DNA from: CAZUTK01 sp964623265
GTDB taxonomy: Bacteria; Electryoneota; B3-LCP
Direction of reading: 5' to 3'
Assembly: GCA_964623265.1 (NCBI GenBank)
Contig: CAZUTK010000006.1
Span: 1 to 64,000 of the forward strand
Length of the DNA stretch: 64,000 nucleotides
Shown here: in pieces, positions 8,361-16,478 of the stretch
How positions within the stretch are numbered: position 1 is the first letter of the stretch
Layout: each line of letters begins with the position of its first letter
The notes under the pieces: model-generated
Seen by the model: the letters and a program-made list of their open reading frames with translations, nothing else
What the model was told of the DNA's origin: nothing
Databases searched by the model: none
Translations under genes and position numbers: made by a program

Positions 8361-8918
8361 ATGAAGAAGAATCTCATCCTGCTGCTCATCGCCATCCTCT
8401 TCGGCGGCGGTTTCTGGCTGTACTACAACACCGTCTATCCCAAGATCCCCGCCGAAATCGAAAATTTGGATCGGAAAATCCGCACCGAGAACGAGAAGCT
8501 GATCTCCGCCGAAATCCTCGCCCAGGAAATGAAACTGGTTTCGGAACTCATCGAAAAGAACATCGCCACCTCCGCTCAAGACTCCCTGGCGGAAGACGCT
8601 TCGATGCCCTTCTTGAACTACCTGACCGGCATCCTGCGCAATCTGGACATCAAACTGATCTCTCTCGAACCTAAAAAACGCCGCACCCAGGTGGATCATA
8701 TCAAGACCCCCTACGCTCTATCGGTGGAATGCAGCTATAAAAAATTCGGCAAACTGGTCACCGAGCTCGAAAAATCCGAACGGCTCATCTCGGTGGAATC
8801 CTTTATGGTGGACAACGGATTCCGCAAGGCGGCGGCTTTCGGCAGCGAAAAACGCGCTCCGGAAGACCGCGTCTTCGAAATGGAAATTTCCACGCTGACG
8901 TTGATCAAACGGCAGTAA
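8361..8918 (+). CDS. pilO: Type IV pilus assembly protein PilO
   Basis: The N-terminal membrane helix spans about residues 5-20. It is followed by a coiled-coil (IENLDRKIRTENEKLISAEI) and a periplasmic ferredoxin-like domain, the standard PilO plan in 185 residues. The motif FGKLVTELEKSERLISVESF near residue 132 is the most family-like stretch. It lies 9 nt after pilN and 15 nt before the PilP/GspC-like gene. Confidence 0.88.
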   Translation: MKKNLILLLIAILFGGGFWLYYNTVYPKIPAEIENLDRKIRTENEKLISAEILAQEMKLVSELIEKNIATSAQDSLAEDASMPFLNYLTGILRNLDIKLISLEPKKRRTQVDHIKTPYALSVECSYKKFGKLVTELEKSERLISVESFMVDNGFRKAAAFGSEKRAPEDRVFEMEISTLTLIKRQ

Positions 8919-8933
8919 CTGCTGGAGCCTCGA

Positions 8934-9518
8934 ATGCAAGAACGCGAAAGACTACTTTGGAGCATTTTGATCATCCTGCTGATCATCATCGCGGGATATG
9001 AAGCCTACTGCGCCTACCGCATGGGTCAACAGGTCAAGGAATACCAGGCGGACTTGGATCGTGCGGTTCTCGGATCGGAAGATCCGCAGCTTCGCACCAC
9101 CATCGAACAACTGGAAGAGGAACTGCAGGATCGGTTGACCTACGAATTCGACGTCAGCCACGATCCCCTCGATCTGACTCAGGTGATCCACGGCCGGAAA
9201 TTCCTCGCTTCGTTGGGCTTCAGCGAATCCTATGAATCGCAGACCAAATTGCGCCTCTCCTGCACGGTCATCGCGGAAAAACCCGCCGCCGTGATTAAAT
9301 TTCAAGGGCGCTCCCGAATCCTGCGCCTCGGCGATGAAATCAACGGATACCGCCTGACGGAAATTCATCCGGAACGAGCCGTCCTCGTCCGGGGCGGCGA
9401 AAGATTGACCCTGACGACGGAAAAAGCTCCGGAAACGATCCAGGCGGAAAAGAGCCGCCGGGAAACCGCCATCACGGTGAGCACCCCGGACACAACCGAA
9501 ATCCCGATGAATTTTTAA
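8934..9518 (+). CDS. PilP/GspC-like periplasmic connector
   Basis: An N-terminal membrane helix (about residues 8-24) is followed by a helical linker (residues 30-70) and a compact beta domain at about residues 118-160 (VIKFQGRSRILRLGDEING and then VLVRGGERLTL). That domain is the homology region shared by PilP and GspC, which touches the secretin N0 domain. Canonical PilP is a lipoprotein; this one is membrane-anchored like GspC. Its place between pilO and pilQ supports the PilP role. The C-terminal 30 residues look disordered. Confidence 0.8.
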   Translation: MQERERLLWSILIILLIIIAGYEAYCAYRMGQQVKEYQADLDRAVLGSEDPQLRTTIEQLEEELQDRLTYEFDVSHDPLDLTQVIHGRKFLASLGFSESYESQTKLRLSCTVIAEKPAAVIKFQGRSRILRLGDEINGYRLTEIHPERAVLVRGGERLTLTTEKAPETIQAEKSRRETAITVSTPDTTEIPMNF

Positions 9519-9617
9519 TCCGCCCGACCTGCGGAGACCCCGTAAGCAGCGGAGAAAAATCATACACCGAATCATTCTGCCACACGATTGTGGGATAATA
9601 ACCCTTAGGAGAACCCA

Positions 9618-11036
9618 ATGCAGCGTTTGATCGCGATCTCGGTGATTATCCTGTGCATGACCTCTGCGTTCGCCCCGGCACAGAATCCCCAGGGAACCGT
9701 CCCGACCGGATCCCAAATCATCTCCCCCAGCCTGCAGAAGCTGGTGACCATTGACGCTGAAGACGCCTTCCTTCCTTCGATCCTCGCGATTCTCGCGTCC
9801 GAAAGCGGCTATAACATCGTGACCGGTCCGGGAGTCAACAAAGAGGAACGCGTCTCCGTTCACCTGAAGAATACCCCCATCGAACAAGCGATGAATCTCG
9901 TGGTCCGCGCTGCCGGACTCTCCTACGAAGTGGTCGGGAATTCCTTCCTGGTGGCGCCGGCGGACAAACTGCGCGAAGAAGTCGGCTTGACCTCCTATGT
10001 CGTGGAACTGCAATACGCCGCCGCTCAGGAAGTCGCCAATCTGCTGCAAAACTTCACCGCCCAGATCCAGGTGGATGGCGCCGGCAACAAGCTGCTGATC
10101 ATCACCAGCCCCAAAGTCATCAGCGAAATCCAGCGCGTCGTCGCCGCAGTGGATAAGCCCTCCCTGCAGATCATGCTGGAAGCTCAATTGATCGAAGTCG
10201 CCGTCGAAGACGAAGAAGCGCTGGGCATTGATTGGGGCAGAATCTCTTCCTTGAAGACCACAGTCTCCGAAGTCGGCGTGGATAACTTCGGCGCACCGAC
10301 CCTGGTCCCCAACGCCTCGCGCCTCGGCGAACTGCCGGAACAGGTGGCGTTTTACCCCATAGACGGCTTCCTGGACGCAGGCTACCTGGCGAAACAACCT
10401 TCCGTCTTCCAGGTCACCCTCGACTGGCTCCTGAAAAACAACCGCGCCGAAGTCCTGGCGAATTCGAAAATCGCCACCATGAACAACCGTTCGGCTTCCT
10501 TAGAAGTCATTGACGTCATCCCCTACGTCCTGACGGCGGGCGGCGTCGGCGGACAGGTGCAGGTGCAGAAAGAAGAAGTCGGCATCAAATTGAGCATTAA
10601 GCCCAACGTCAACACCGACGGTTACATCACGACCGAAATCACGCCGGAAGTCTCCTCCGTCTTTCAGCTCATCGGACCGGATCAAAATATCCCCTGGGTC
10701 GTCAAACGCACCTCCACCACCACGATCCGAGTCAAAGACGGCGAATCCATCATCATCGCCGGACTCCTGGGCGTCAACTCCAAGCTGACGCAGCACAAAT
10801 TCCCCTTCTTAGGAGATATCCCGCTGGTCGGCTCTCTCTTCCGGCACAAAGCGGAAAACATCAAGAAGACGGATCTGATCATTCAGGTCACGCCCAAAAT
10901 CCTCTCCGCCGAAGAACCTGGAGGGGAGCTGCCGGACATCCTGAAACAGACCCGGGATAAATTCATCTCCAGCGCGACTCCCACCGGCGACGGATCGGAT
11001 GAAGAAGCGCCCAGGATGGTCTTCAAACAAAATTGA
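9618..11036 (+). CDS. pilQ: Type IV pilus secretin PilQ (short form)
   Basis: An outer-membrane secretin ring through which the pilus leaves the cell. A signal peptide (1-22) is followed by an STN/N0 domain (about 40-118), an N1 domain (about 125-185) and the secretin core (about 190-445). The core carries VKRTSTTTIRVKDGESIII and FPFLGDIPLVGSLF, the most conserved secretin signatures. At 472 residues it is shorter than proteobacterial PilQ (about 700) because there are no AMIN domains in front. An RBS-like AGGAGA lies just before the ATG. A 102-nt spacer separates it from the next gene. Confidence 0.93.
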   Translation: MQRLIAISVIILCMTSAFAPAQNPQGTVPTGSQIISPSLQKLVTIDAEDAFLPSILAILASESGYNIVTGPGVNKEERVSVHLKNTPIEQAMNLVVRAAGLSYEVVGNSFLVAPADKLREEVGLTSYVVELQYAAAQEVANLLQNFTAQIQVDGAGNKLLIITSPKVISEIQRVVAAVDKPSLQIMLEAQLIEVAVEDEEALGIDWGRISSLKTTVSEVGVDNFGAPTLVPNASRLGELPEQVAFYPIDGFLDAGYLAKQPSVFQVTLDWLLKNNRAEVLANSKIATMNNRSASLEVIDVIPYVLTAGGVGGQVQVQKEEVGIKLSIKPNVNTDGYITTEITPEVSSVFQLIGPDQNIPWVVKRTSTTTIRVKDGESIIIAGLLGVNSKLTQHKFPFLGDIPLVGSLFRHKAENIKKTDLIIQVTPKILSAEEPGGELPDILKQTRDKFISSATPTGDGSDEEAPRMVFKQN

Positions 11037-11138
11037 ACTGAGAACCGTTGCCCCGAGATGTTTACCGCTGAAATTGGAACCTGAACCCTGCTGAGAGGGT
11101 AACGAAATATCAGAAGGGTAGGTACATTCAGGTTGAAA

Positions 11139-12896
11139 ATGAAGAAAAGCTTCAGCGTCCTTGGAACAGGGTCCCTGGTCTGGGTCACCCTGTTCTGTTT
11201 GGAGTTTTCGGCAGGCGCGTTTACCGCGGCGGCGCAGACGCAGACTCAAGCACGCCGGCAGCAGGAATTCTACCCCCTCGAATCGGTGCCTTCCGAAGGG
11301 GAACAGCCGCTGGAAGGTCCTCTGCATCCCCTCCTGCGCGAAGAACTGCCGGTGGAAGGTCAGCCGCTGGAAGGTCCCATTGACCCGGCGGCGTATATTA
11401 TGGGTCCCGGCGACCTCGTCGGCGTCACGGTGATGGGCGGAGCGGATCGGGACCTGCTGGCGCGGGTCTCCGCCGACGGCACTTTGCGCATCGCCACTCT
11501 GGGCATCGTCAATGCCGGCGGGAGGAGTTTCCAAGACGTCAGAGAGCAGATTCTCGAAATCGCTAAAAAAAGCTATACGACCGACAAGATCGCCGTTTAT
11601 CTCGTGGAATTGCGCAACTTCAAGGCATCCGTCGGCGGTATGGTCTGGGCGCCCGGCACCTACAATCTGACCGCCACAGACCGCGCCACCACCCTGCTGT
11701 CGCGCGCCGGAGGATTCTACAACCCGGAACGCAAAGAAGAGGAAACCCAGCTCACCCAGTTGAAAGCCGTGCTCGAAAGAGAAAAAAAAGAAGAGAAGAT
11801 CACCCCTCTGCCCAGCTATTCCGCCCGACGCGCTCAGATCATCCATCGCGACGGCACGCGGGATAACGTGGATTTGATGCTGTTCCTGCGCGGCGGGGAT
11901 CCGGCGGGGAATCCCTACGTCCTGGACGGCGATTTTCTGCTGATCCCTCCGCTAAATGCGAAATCCGGAGTCATCGGCGTCTTCGGAGCGGTTCACCATC
12001 AGGGTCTGGTCGAGTATCTGCCCACGGATCAACTGAAAACGGCGCTCTTGCTTTCCGGCGGGATCACACCGGATGCCCGCCGCGATTCGGTGGAGATCAC
12101 CCGGTTCATCGGGGAGACGGCGGAATTCACCACCTTCTACGTCAATCTGGACGACTCCGGCGCAATGGAACTCCCCCTGCTCCCGGATGACCGCGTATAC
12201 GTCCGCCCTTACCCCACCTATCACCCCCAGCTGCAGGTGGAATTGCGCGGTGAATTCATCAAACCCGGATTCTACCCGGTCGGATCCCGCGGCACGCGGA
12301 TTCTGGACATCATCCAAAAAGCCGGCGGATTCACCACCCGCGCCAGCCTGAAAGAAGCGATCCTGACGCGGCAGTTCGGTCAAGAGCTTGTAGATCCCGA
12401 ATACGAACGCCTGCGCTTGATGCAGGCGGCGGATATGACTCCGCTGGAATATAAATACTTCAAGAATAAGAGCCAGGAGATGAAGGGACGCGTCGTCCTC
12501 GATCTCTACGCTTTAATTGAGAAAGGCGATTCCACGCAGAACATCCTGCTGCAGGATCAGGACATCCTCGAAGTCCCCCCCGTCACCCACACCGTGAAGG
12601 TTTCCGGACAGGTGAATCAGCCCGGAATCGTGGACTACGAGCCCGGCAAATCCTACAAATATTACATCGAGAAATCCGGCGGATTTTCTTGGAATGCGAG
12701 CAAAGGGAAAATCCGGGTGATCAAAGGCGTCTCCGGGATCTGGGTCAAACCCGGACGCACGCAGATCGAAGAGGGGGACACGATCTTCATCCCGGAAAAA
12801 TCCGATGTAGATTACTGGCAGACCTATAAGGACATCATGCTGGTGCTGACGCAATTCGCCACCATCTATCTGATCATCCATAACGTGAATAGATAA
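11139..12896 (+). CDS. Multi-SLBB polysaccharide-export-like outer-membrane protein
   Basis: The family resembles Wza-type exporters, which form an outer-membrane pore for polysaccharide. After a signal peptide and a Pro/Glu-rich stretch with two QPLEGP repeats comes the poly-export motif YIMGPGDLVGVTVMGG. Several SLBB-type domains follow, recognisable by VGGMVWAPGTYNL, FGAVHHQGLVEYL, LRGEFIKPGFYPV and VSGQVNQPGIVDYEPG. The protein ends in an amphipathic helix (about 560-585, IMLVLTQFATIYLIIHNV), like the C-terminal helix that crosses the outer membrane in Wza. The start is ATG 11139 rather than the TTG six bases upstream. It lies inside the pilus operon between pilQ and pilB, which is unusual. 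Confidence 0.87.
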   Translation: MKKSFSVLGTGSLVWVTLFCLEFSAGAFTAAAQTQTQARRQQEFYPLESVPSEGEQPLEGPLHPLLREELPVEGQPLEGPIDPAAYIMGPGDLVGVTVMGGADRDLLARVSADGTLRIATLGIVNAGGRSFQDVREQILEIAKKSYTTDKIAVYLVELRNFKASVGGMVWAPGTYNLTATDRATTLLSRAGGFYNPERKEEETQLTQLKAVLEREKKEEKITPLPSYSARRAQIIHRDGTRDNVDLMLFLRGGDPAGNPYVLDGDFLLIPPLNAKSGVIGVFGAVHHQGLVEYLPTDQLKTALLLSGGITPDARRDSVEITRFIGETAEFTTFYVNLDDSGAMELPLLPDDRVYVRPYPTYHPQLQVELRGEFIKPGFYPVGSRGTRILDIIQKAGGFTTRASLKEAILTRQFGQELVDPEYERLRLMQAADMTPLEYKYFKNKSQEMKGRVVLDLYALIEKGDSTQNILLQDQDILEVPPVTHTVKVSGQVNQPGIVDYEPGKSYKYYIEKSGGFSWNASKGKIRVIKGVSGIWVKPGRTQIEEGDTIFIPEKSDVDYWQTYKDIMLVLTQFATIYLIIHNVNR

Positions 12897-12941
12897 CGTT
12901 TGTCTGAAAACTTTGAACCGCCCTTTCAACGATCCGGGAAT

Positions 12942-14672
12942 ATGACGAACCAAACATTTTCACCGCAATTCGAGAAACTGGGCGACATCCTGCTGAAATC
13001 CGGGATGATCACCGAAGAACAACTGAAAAAGAGTCTGAACGAACAGCAATACAAGAAGGAAAAGCTCGGTCAGATCTTGATCAATCTCGGCTTCGCCGTC
13101 GAAGAGAACATCGTCTTCGCATTGGCGCGCCAGATGGGCTTGAACTTCATCAGCAACGACAAACTGCTGGAAGCCCGGGAAACCGTAGTCGCTCTGATCC
13201 CGGAACCCTTCGCCAAACAGCATTCAGTCCTCGCCGTCAGCGCCAACGAACACACCTTGCAGGTGGCGATGGCGGATCCCGATGACATCGTCGCGATAGA
13301 CTCCCTGCAGAAGCTCACCGGACGCACCATCGAACCGCAGCTAGCGACGCGCAACGGGATTTTATCCGCCATTGACCAGCTCTACGTCCGCATCCGCAAA
13401 TCCGACGAAGTCACCGAAGTGATGGGAGACCTGCAGTTCTTCGCGGAAGCGGATTCCGAAGACGAAGGTATGGTGGATATGTCGCGCGCCGAAGTCGGCA
13501 TTGACGACGCCCCCATCGTCAAGCTCTGCAATATGATGTTCGCGGAATCCCTGAAAGAGCGCGCCACGGACATCCACGTCGAGATGCAGGACAAGAACGT
13601 CTCCATCCGCTACCGCATTGACGGCGTGCTGCAGGAAGCGCTGACGCCCCCCAAGTCCGCTCACGCCGGCATCATCTCCAGAATCAAAATCCTCTCCCGC
13701 CTGAATATCGCCGAAAAGCGCCTCCCCCAAGACGGCCGCTTCACCATCAAAGCCCCAGGCAAGGAAGTGGATGTCCGCGTCAGCATCCTCCCCACGGTCA
13801 ACGGCGAAAAAGCCGTGCTGCGCCTCCTGGACAAATCCGGATTCGCCATGACCCTGGAAACCCTCGGGTTCGAACCGGAAATGCTGAAGATCTTCCGCCG
13901 CTGGATCGTACAGCCCTACGGGATGCTGATCATCTCCGGACCCACCGGATCGGGCAAATCCACCACCCTCTACGCCGCTCTGAAGGAAATCAAGAGCCCC
14001 GACGACAACATCACAACGGTGGAAGATCCGGTGGAATATCATCTGGACGGGATCAACCAGGTGCAGGTGAAAGCCGGCATCGGCCTGACCTTCAGCACGG
14101 CTCTGCGCCATATCCTGCGCCAGGACCCGGACAAGCTGCTGATCGGCGAAATCCGCGACGAAGAAACCGCCGACATCGCCGTCAAGTTTTCGCTGACCGG
14201 CCACCTCGTCTTCTCCACCCTGCACGCCAACGACGCTCCTTCCACCATCACCCGCTTGATTGACATCGGCGTAGCGCCCTTCCTCGTCGGATCCTGCTTG
14301 AACCTGGTGATGGCGCAGCGTCTCGTTCGGCGCATCTGTCAGAACTGCAAGATCGCCTACGAACCTTCCAAGGAAGAGCTGGAGCTCCTCGAATTGGACG
14401 GCGAACGCGGCCGAAAAATCAAATTCTACCGCGGCAAAGGCTGCATCCACTGCCGCAACACCGGCTATTACGGACGAATCGGCATTTTCGAACTGCTGGA
14501 GATGCGGCAGAACATCCGCCGCATGGTGTTCGATAACGCCAACCAGGAAGATATCCGCGACGCCGCTCTGAAACAGGGCATGGTGACCCTGCGCGAATCC
14601 GGCATCCTGAAAATCGAGCACGGGATCACGACCATTCAGGAAGTCCTGCGTTCCACCGTCACGGAAGTCTAA
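12942..14672 (+). CDS. pilB: Type IV pilus extension ATPase PilB
   Basis: The assembly motor. From ATG 12942 the 576-residue protein starts with a MshEN/T2SSE-N domain (about residues 8-140), then the ATPase core with Walker A GPTGSGKSTT (from about 333), Asp box TVEDPVEYH, Walker B KLLIGEIRDE and His box HLVFSTLHAN. It also has the zinc-binding tetracysteine pair ICQNC and GCIHC near residues 465-505, which marks PilB/GspE as opposed to PilT. An in-frame TTG at 12900 would add 14 residues without a ribosome binding site. It follows the SLBB gene by 45 nt and precedes pilC by 17 nt. Confidence 0.95.
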   Translation: MTNQTFSPQFEKLGDILLKSGMITEEQLKKSLNEQQYKKEKLGQILINLGFAVEENIVFALARQMGLNFISNDKLLEARETVVALIPEPFAKQHSVLAVSANEHTLQVAMADPDDIVAIDSLQKLTGRTIEPQLATRNGILSAIDQLYVRIRKSDEVTEVMGDLQFFAEADSEDEGMVDMSRAEVGIDDAPIVKLCNMMFAESLKERATDIHVEMQDKNVSIRYRIDGVLQEALTPPKSAHAGIISRIKILSRLNIAEKRLPQDGRFTIKAPGKEVDVRVSILPTVNGEKAVLRLLDKSGFAMTLETLGFEPEMLKIFRRWIVQPYGMLIISGPTGSGKSTTLYAALKEIKSPDDNITTVEDPVEYHLDGINQVQVKAGIGLTFSTALRHILRQDPDKLLIGEIRDEETADIAVKFSLTGHLVFSTLHANDAPSTITRLIDIGVAPFLVGSCLNLVMAQRLVRRICQNCKIAYEPSKEELELLELDGERGRKIKFYRGKGCIHCRNTGYYGRIGIFELLEMRQNIRRMVFDNANQEDIRDAALKQGMVTLRESGILKIEHGITTIQEVLRSTVTEV

Positions 14673-14689
14673 CGCACTCGGAGATTTGC

Positions 14690-15940
14690 ATGCCTAACTA
14701 CGCTTACGTCGTAAAAGACGCCGAAGGAAAAAGACTCGAAGATTACCTCCGCGCCGCCAATCTGGAAACGGCGATGGAATCGCTCCGCCGCAAAGGCTTG
14801 AACATCGTCTCGATCCGCGAAGTCAAATCCGAGTTCCAGGCGGAACGCCTGACGGTGGCCGAACAGGTCAATCTGTTCTTCTACAAGCTACGCACCAGCG
14901 TCCCGCTGAACACGCTGGTCTTCTTCACGCGTCAGCTGGCGACGATGTTCTCCGCCGGTCTGACCATCGAAAAATCCATCGGCAACCTGATGGCGGAAGA
15001 GAAGAACAAGCGCTTCCGCAAAGTGTTGGCGCAGGTGGGCAACGACCTGAAGAAAGGGCTGGCGCTCTCCGACGCGATGGCGAACCACCCGGGCGTCTTC
15101 TCCAACCTCTACGTCGCGCTGGTGCGCGCCGGCGAAGTCTCCGGATCTCTGCACGTCACGCTGGACCAACTCTCCAGCTACCTCGAAGCCATCGCGGAAA
15201 CCCGCCGCAAGGTGATCTCGGCGCTGGCGTATCCGATCTTCTCCCTGGTCTTTCTCACCGTCATCGTTACCATTCTGCTCGTCTTCGTCGTGCCCCTCTT
15301 CGAAGACGTTTACGCCAAGTTCGGCGCCAAACTGCCCATCGCCACCCGCACGCTGGTGGCTGTTTCGCAGGTCATCTCCAACAACTTCATCATCGCCGCC
15401 GGCATCGTCTTCCTGATCATCGTCTCCATCTGGCTGACGTCTATGACGGAACGAGGCGGGTTGTTCATCGACACAATCAAGCTGCGCCTCCCTGTGTTCG
15501 GATCGCTGGTGCAGAATTCCGTTATGAACAAATTCTCGAAGACCTTCGGCATTCTTTTAGGATCCGGCGTACCGGTGCTGGACTCGCTCACCCAAGTGCA
15601 GAAAGTCGTGGGGAACAAGGTTGTGGAAAAGGGCATTCGCGAATCAAAGGTGCTGATCAAGGACGGATTCGCCATCTCCGTCGCTATGAAGAAGGTGCAG
15701 GTCTTCCCCCCCACACTGGTGCAATTAACCGGCACCGGCGAAGAAACCGGCGAAATTGATAAATTGTTGGAAAAAGCCGCATATTTCTACGAGAAGCAGC
15801 TAGACGCCACGGTAGACCGCCTCACCTCGCTGATCGAACCCATTCTGATCACCTTGATCGGTTCGGTCGTGCTGGTCATCATCATTTCGCTCTACCTGCC
15901 CATCTTCTACCTCGGAATGGCGGTGCGGCAGGGTATGTAA
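14690..15940 (+). CDS. pilC: Type IV pilus inner-membrane platform PilC
   Basis: A polytopic membrane protein that passes the motor force to the growing filament. The 416 residues show two GspF domains (from about 85 and about 285) and three hydrophobic segments near 180-205, 235-255 and 385-410. The motif FFTRQLATMFSAGLTIEKS is typical for the family. It is the last gene of the pilus operon. The second RTCGAY site of the window (15467-15472) lies here. A hairpin some 60 nt downstream lacks a following T-run, so termination is uncertain. Confidence 0.95.
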   Translation: MPNYAYVVKDAEGKRLEDYLRAANLETAMESLRRKGLNIVSIREVKSEFQAERLTVAEQVNLFFYKLRTSVPLNTLVFFTRQLATMFSAGLTIEKSIGNLMAEEKNKRFRKVLAQVGNDLKKGLALSDAMANHPGVFSNLYVALVRAGEVSGSLHVTLDQLSSYLEAIAETRRKVISALAYPIFSLVFLTVIVTILLVFVVPLFEDVYAKFGAKLPIATRTLVAVSQVISNNFIIAAGIVFLIIVSIWLTSMTERGGLFIDTIKLRLPVFGSLVQNSVMNKFSKTFGILLGSGVPVLDSLTQVQKVVGNKVVEKGIRESKVLIKDGFAISVAMKKVQVFPPTLVQLTGTGEETGEIDKLLEKAAYFYEKQLDATVDRLTSLIEPILITLIGSVVLVIIISLYLPIFYLGMAVRQGM

Positions 15941-16046
15941 TTCGATCCCATCGAACCGAAATTGCGGCTGGTTTTTTCCCTTCACCGAATCTCCGTGAGC
16001 GCTCGTTTTTCGCGAGCGTCTCACCATTATTGTTTTACCTTTTTAC

Positions 16047-16075
16047 TTGACAAGCGCGGCGGTGTTATTTACATT
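16047..16075 (+). promoter_or_regulatory. Promoter for 16098 operon
   Basis: The -35 is TTGACA (16047-16052) and the -10 is TACATT (16070-16075), with a 17-bp spacer. The predicted start at about 16082 leaves only about 16 nt before the ATG at 16098, with no Shine-Dalgarno-like sequence. Confidence 0.7.
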
Positions 16076-16097
16076 ATGGGAAAATTTGATTCCCATC

Positions 16098-16466
16098 ATG
16101 GCGAAATCGCTGACCGTGACATCGAACACTTCTCTCGATTTTAACGTCATTCTGGACGCTCTGCTGTCGAAGCCGGAATCCTACGTCAACTTCGGCGAAT
16201 ACTGGTGGACCCTAAAGCGCATGCTGGCGGACTGGGCGGAGGAGAACGACGCCGCGGTAGATCCCCGGCGCATCCGCGGGATTAAAACACCGGCGAATGC
16301 CTCGTTTGTGGACGAAAGCGAAGTCTATCAATTTCTCGAACAATTTTCCGGCTCGGATGACTTTCTCGATTGGATGTCCTACGTGAATCCCCGTCTCGTC
16401 TGGGACGAAGCTCAAGGGGATGAAGTCAGCATCGAAGACCCGGAATGGGAAGAATCGTTCTGTTAA
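16098..16466 (+). CDS. Small acidic protein of unknown function
   Basis: The protein has 122 residues and is strongly acidic, with many aromatic residues (FGEYWWTLKRMLADWAEEND). It has no signal peptide, membrane helix or Cys-rich motif apart from the final Cys. I do not recognise a family. The ATG at 16098 is chosen because the promoter -35 box overlaps the upstream in-frame TTG at 16047, which therefore cannot be translated from that promoter. The leader is very short and lacks a ribosome binding site. The gene is followed after 12 nt by a CDF transporter, so co-transcription is likely. Confidence 0.7.
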   Translation: MAKSLTVTSNTSLDFNVILDALLSKPESYVNFGEYWWTLKRMLADWAEENDAAVDPRRIRGIKTPANASFVDESEVYQFLEQFSGSDDFLDWMSYVNPRLVWDEAQGDEVSIEDPEWEESFC

Positions 16467-16478
16467 CCCCGAGCGGCA

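Noticed and set aside
11037..11138. Words resembling a TPP riboswitch (CTGAGA, GAACCTGA, GAAGGG) in the pilQ-SLBB spacer
   Set aside because: The order and spacing of the conserved blocks do not fit a THI element, the pairing stems cannot be drawn, and the downstream gene has no link to thiamine.
15997..16019. Hairpin after pilC as a terminator
   Set aside because: The stem is short and no T-run follows it directly; the nearby T-rich stretch is part of the next promoter region.
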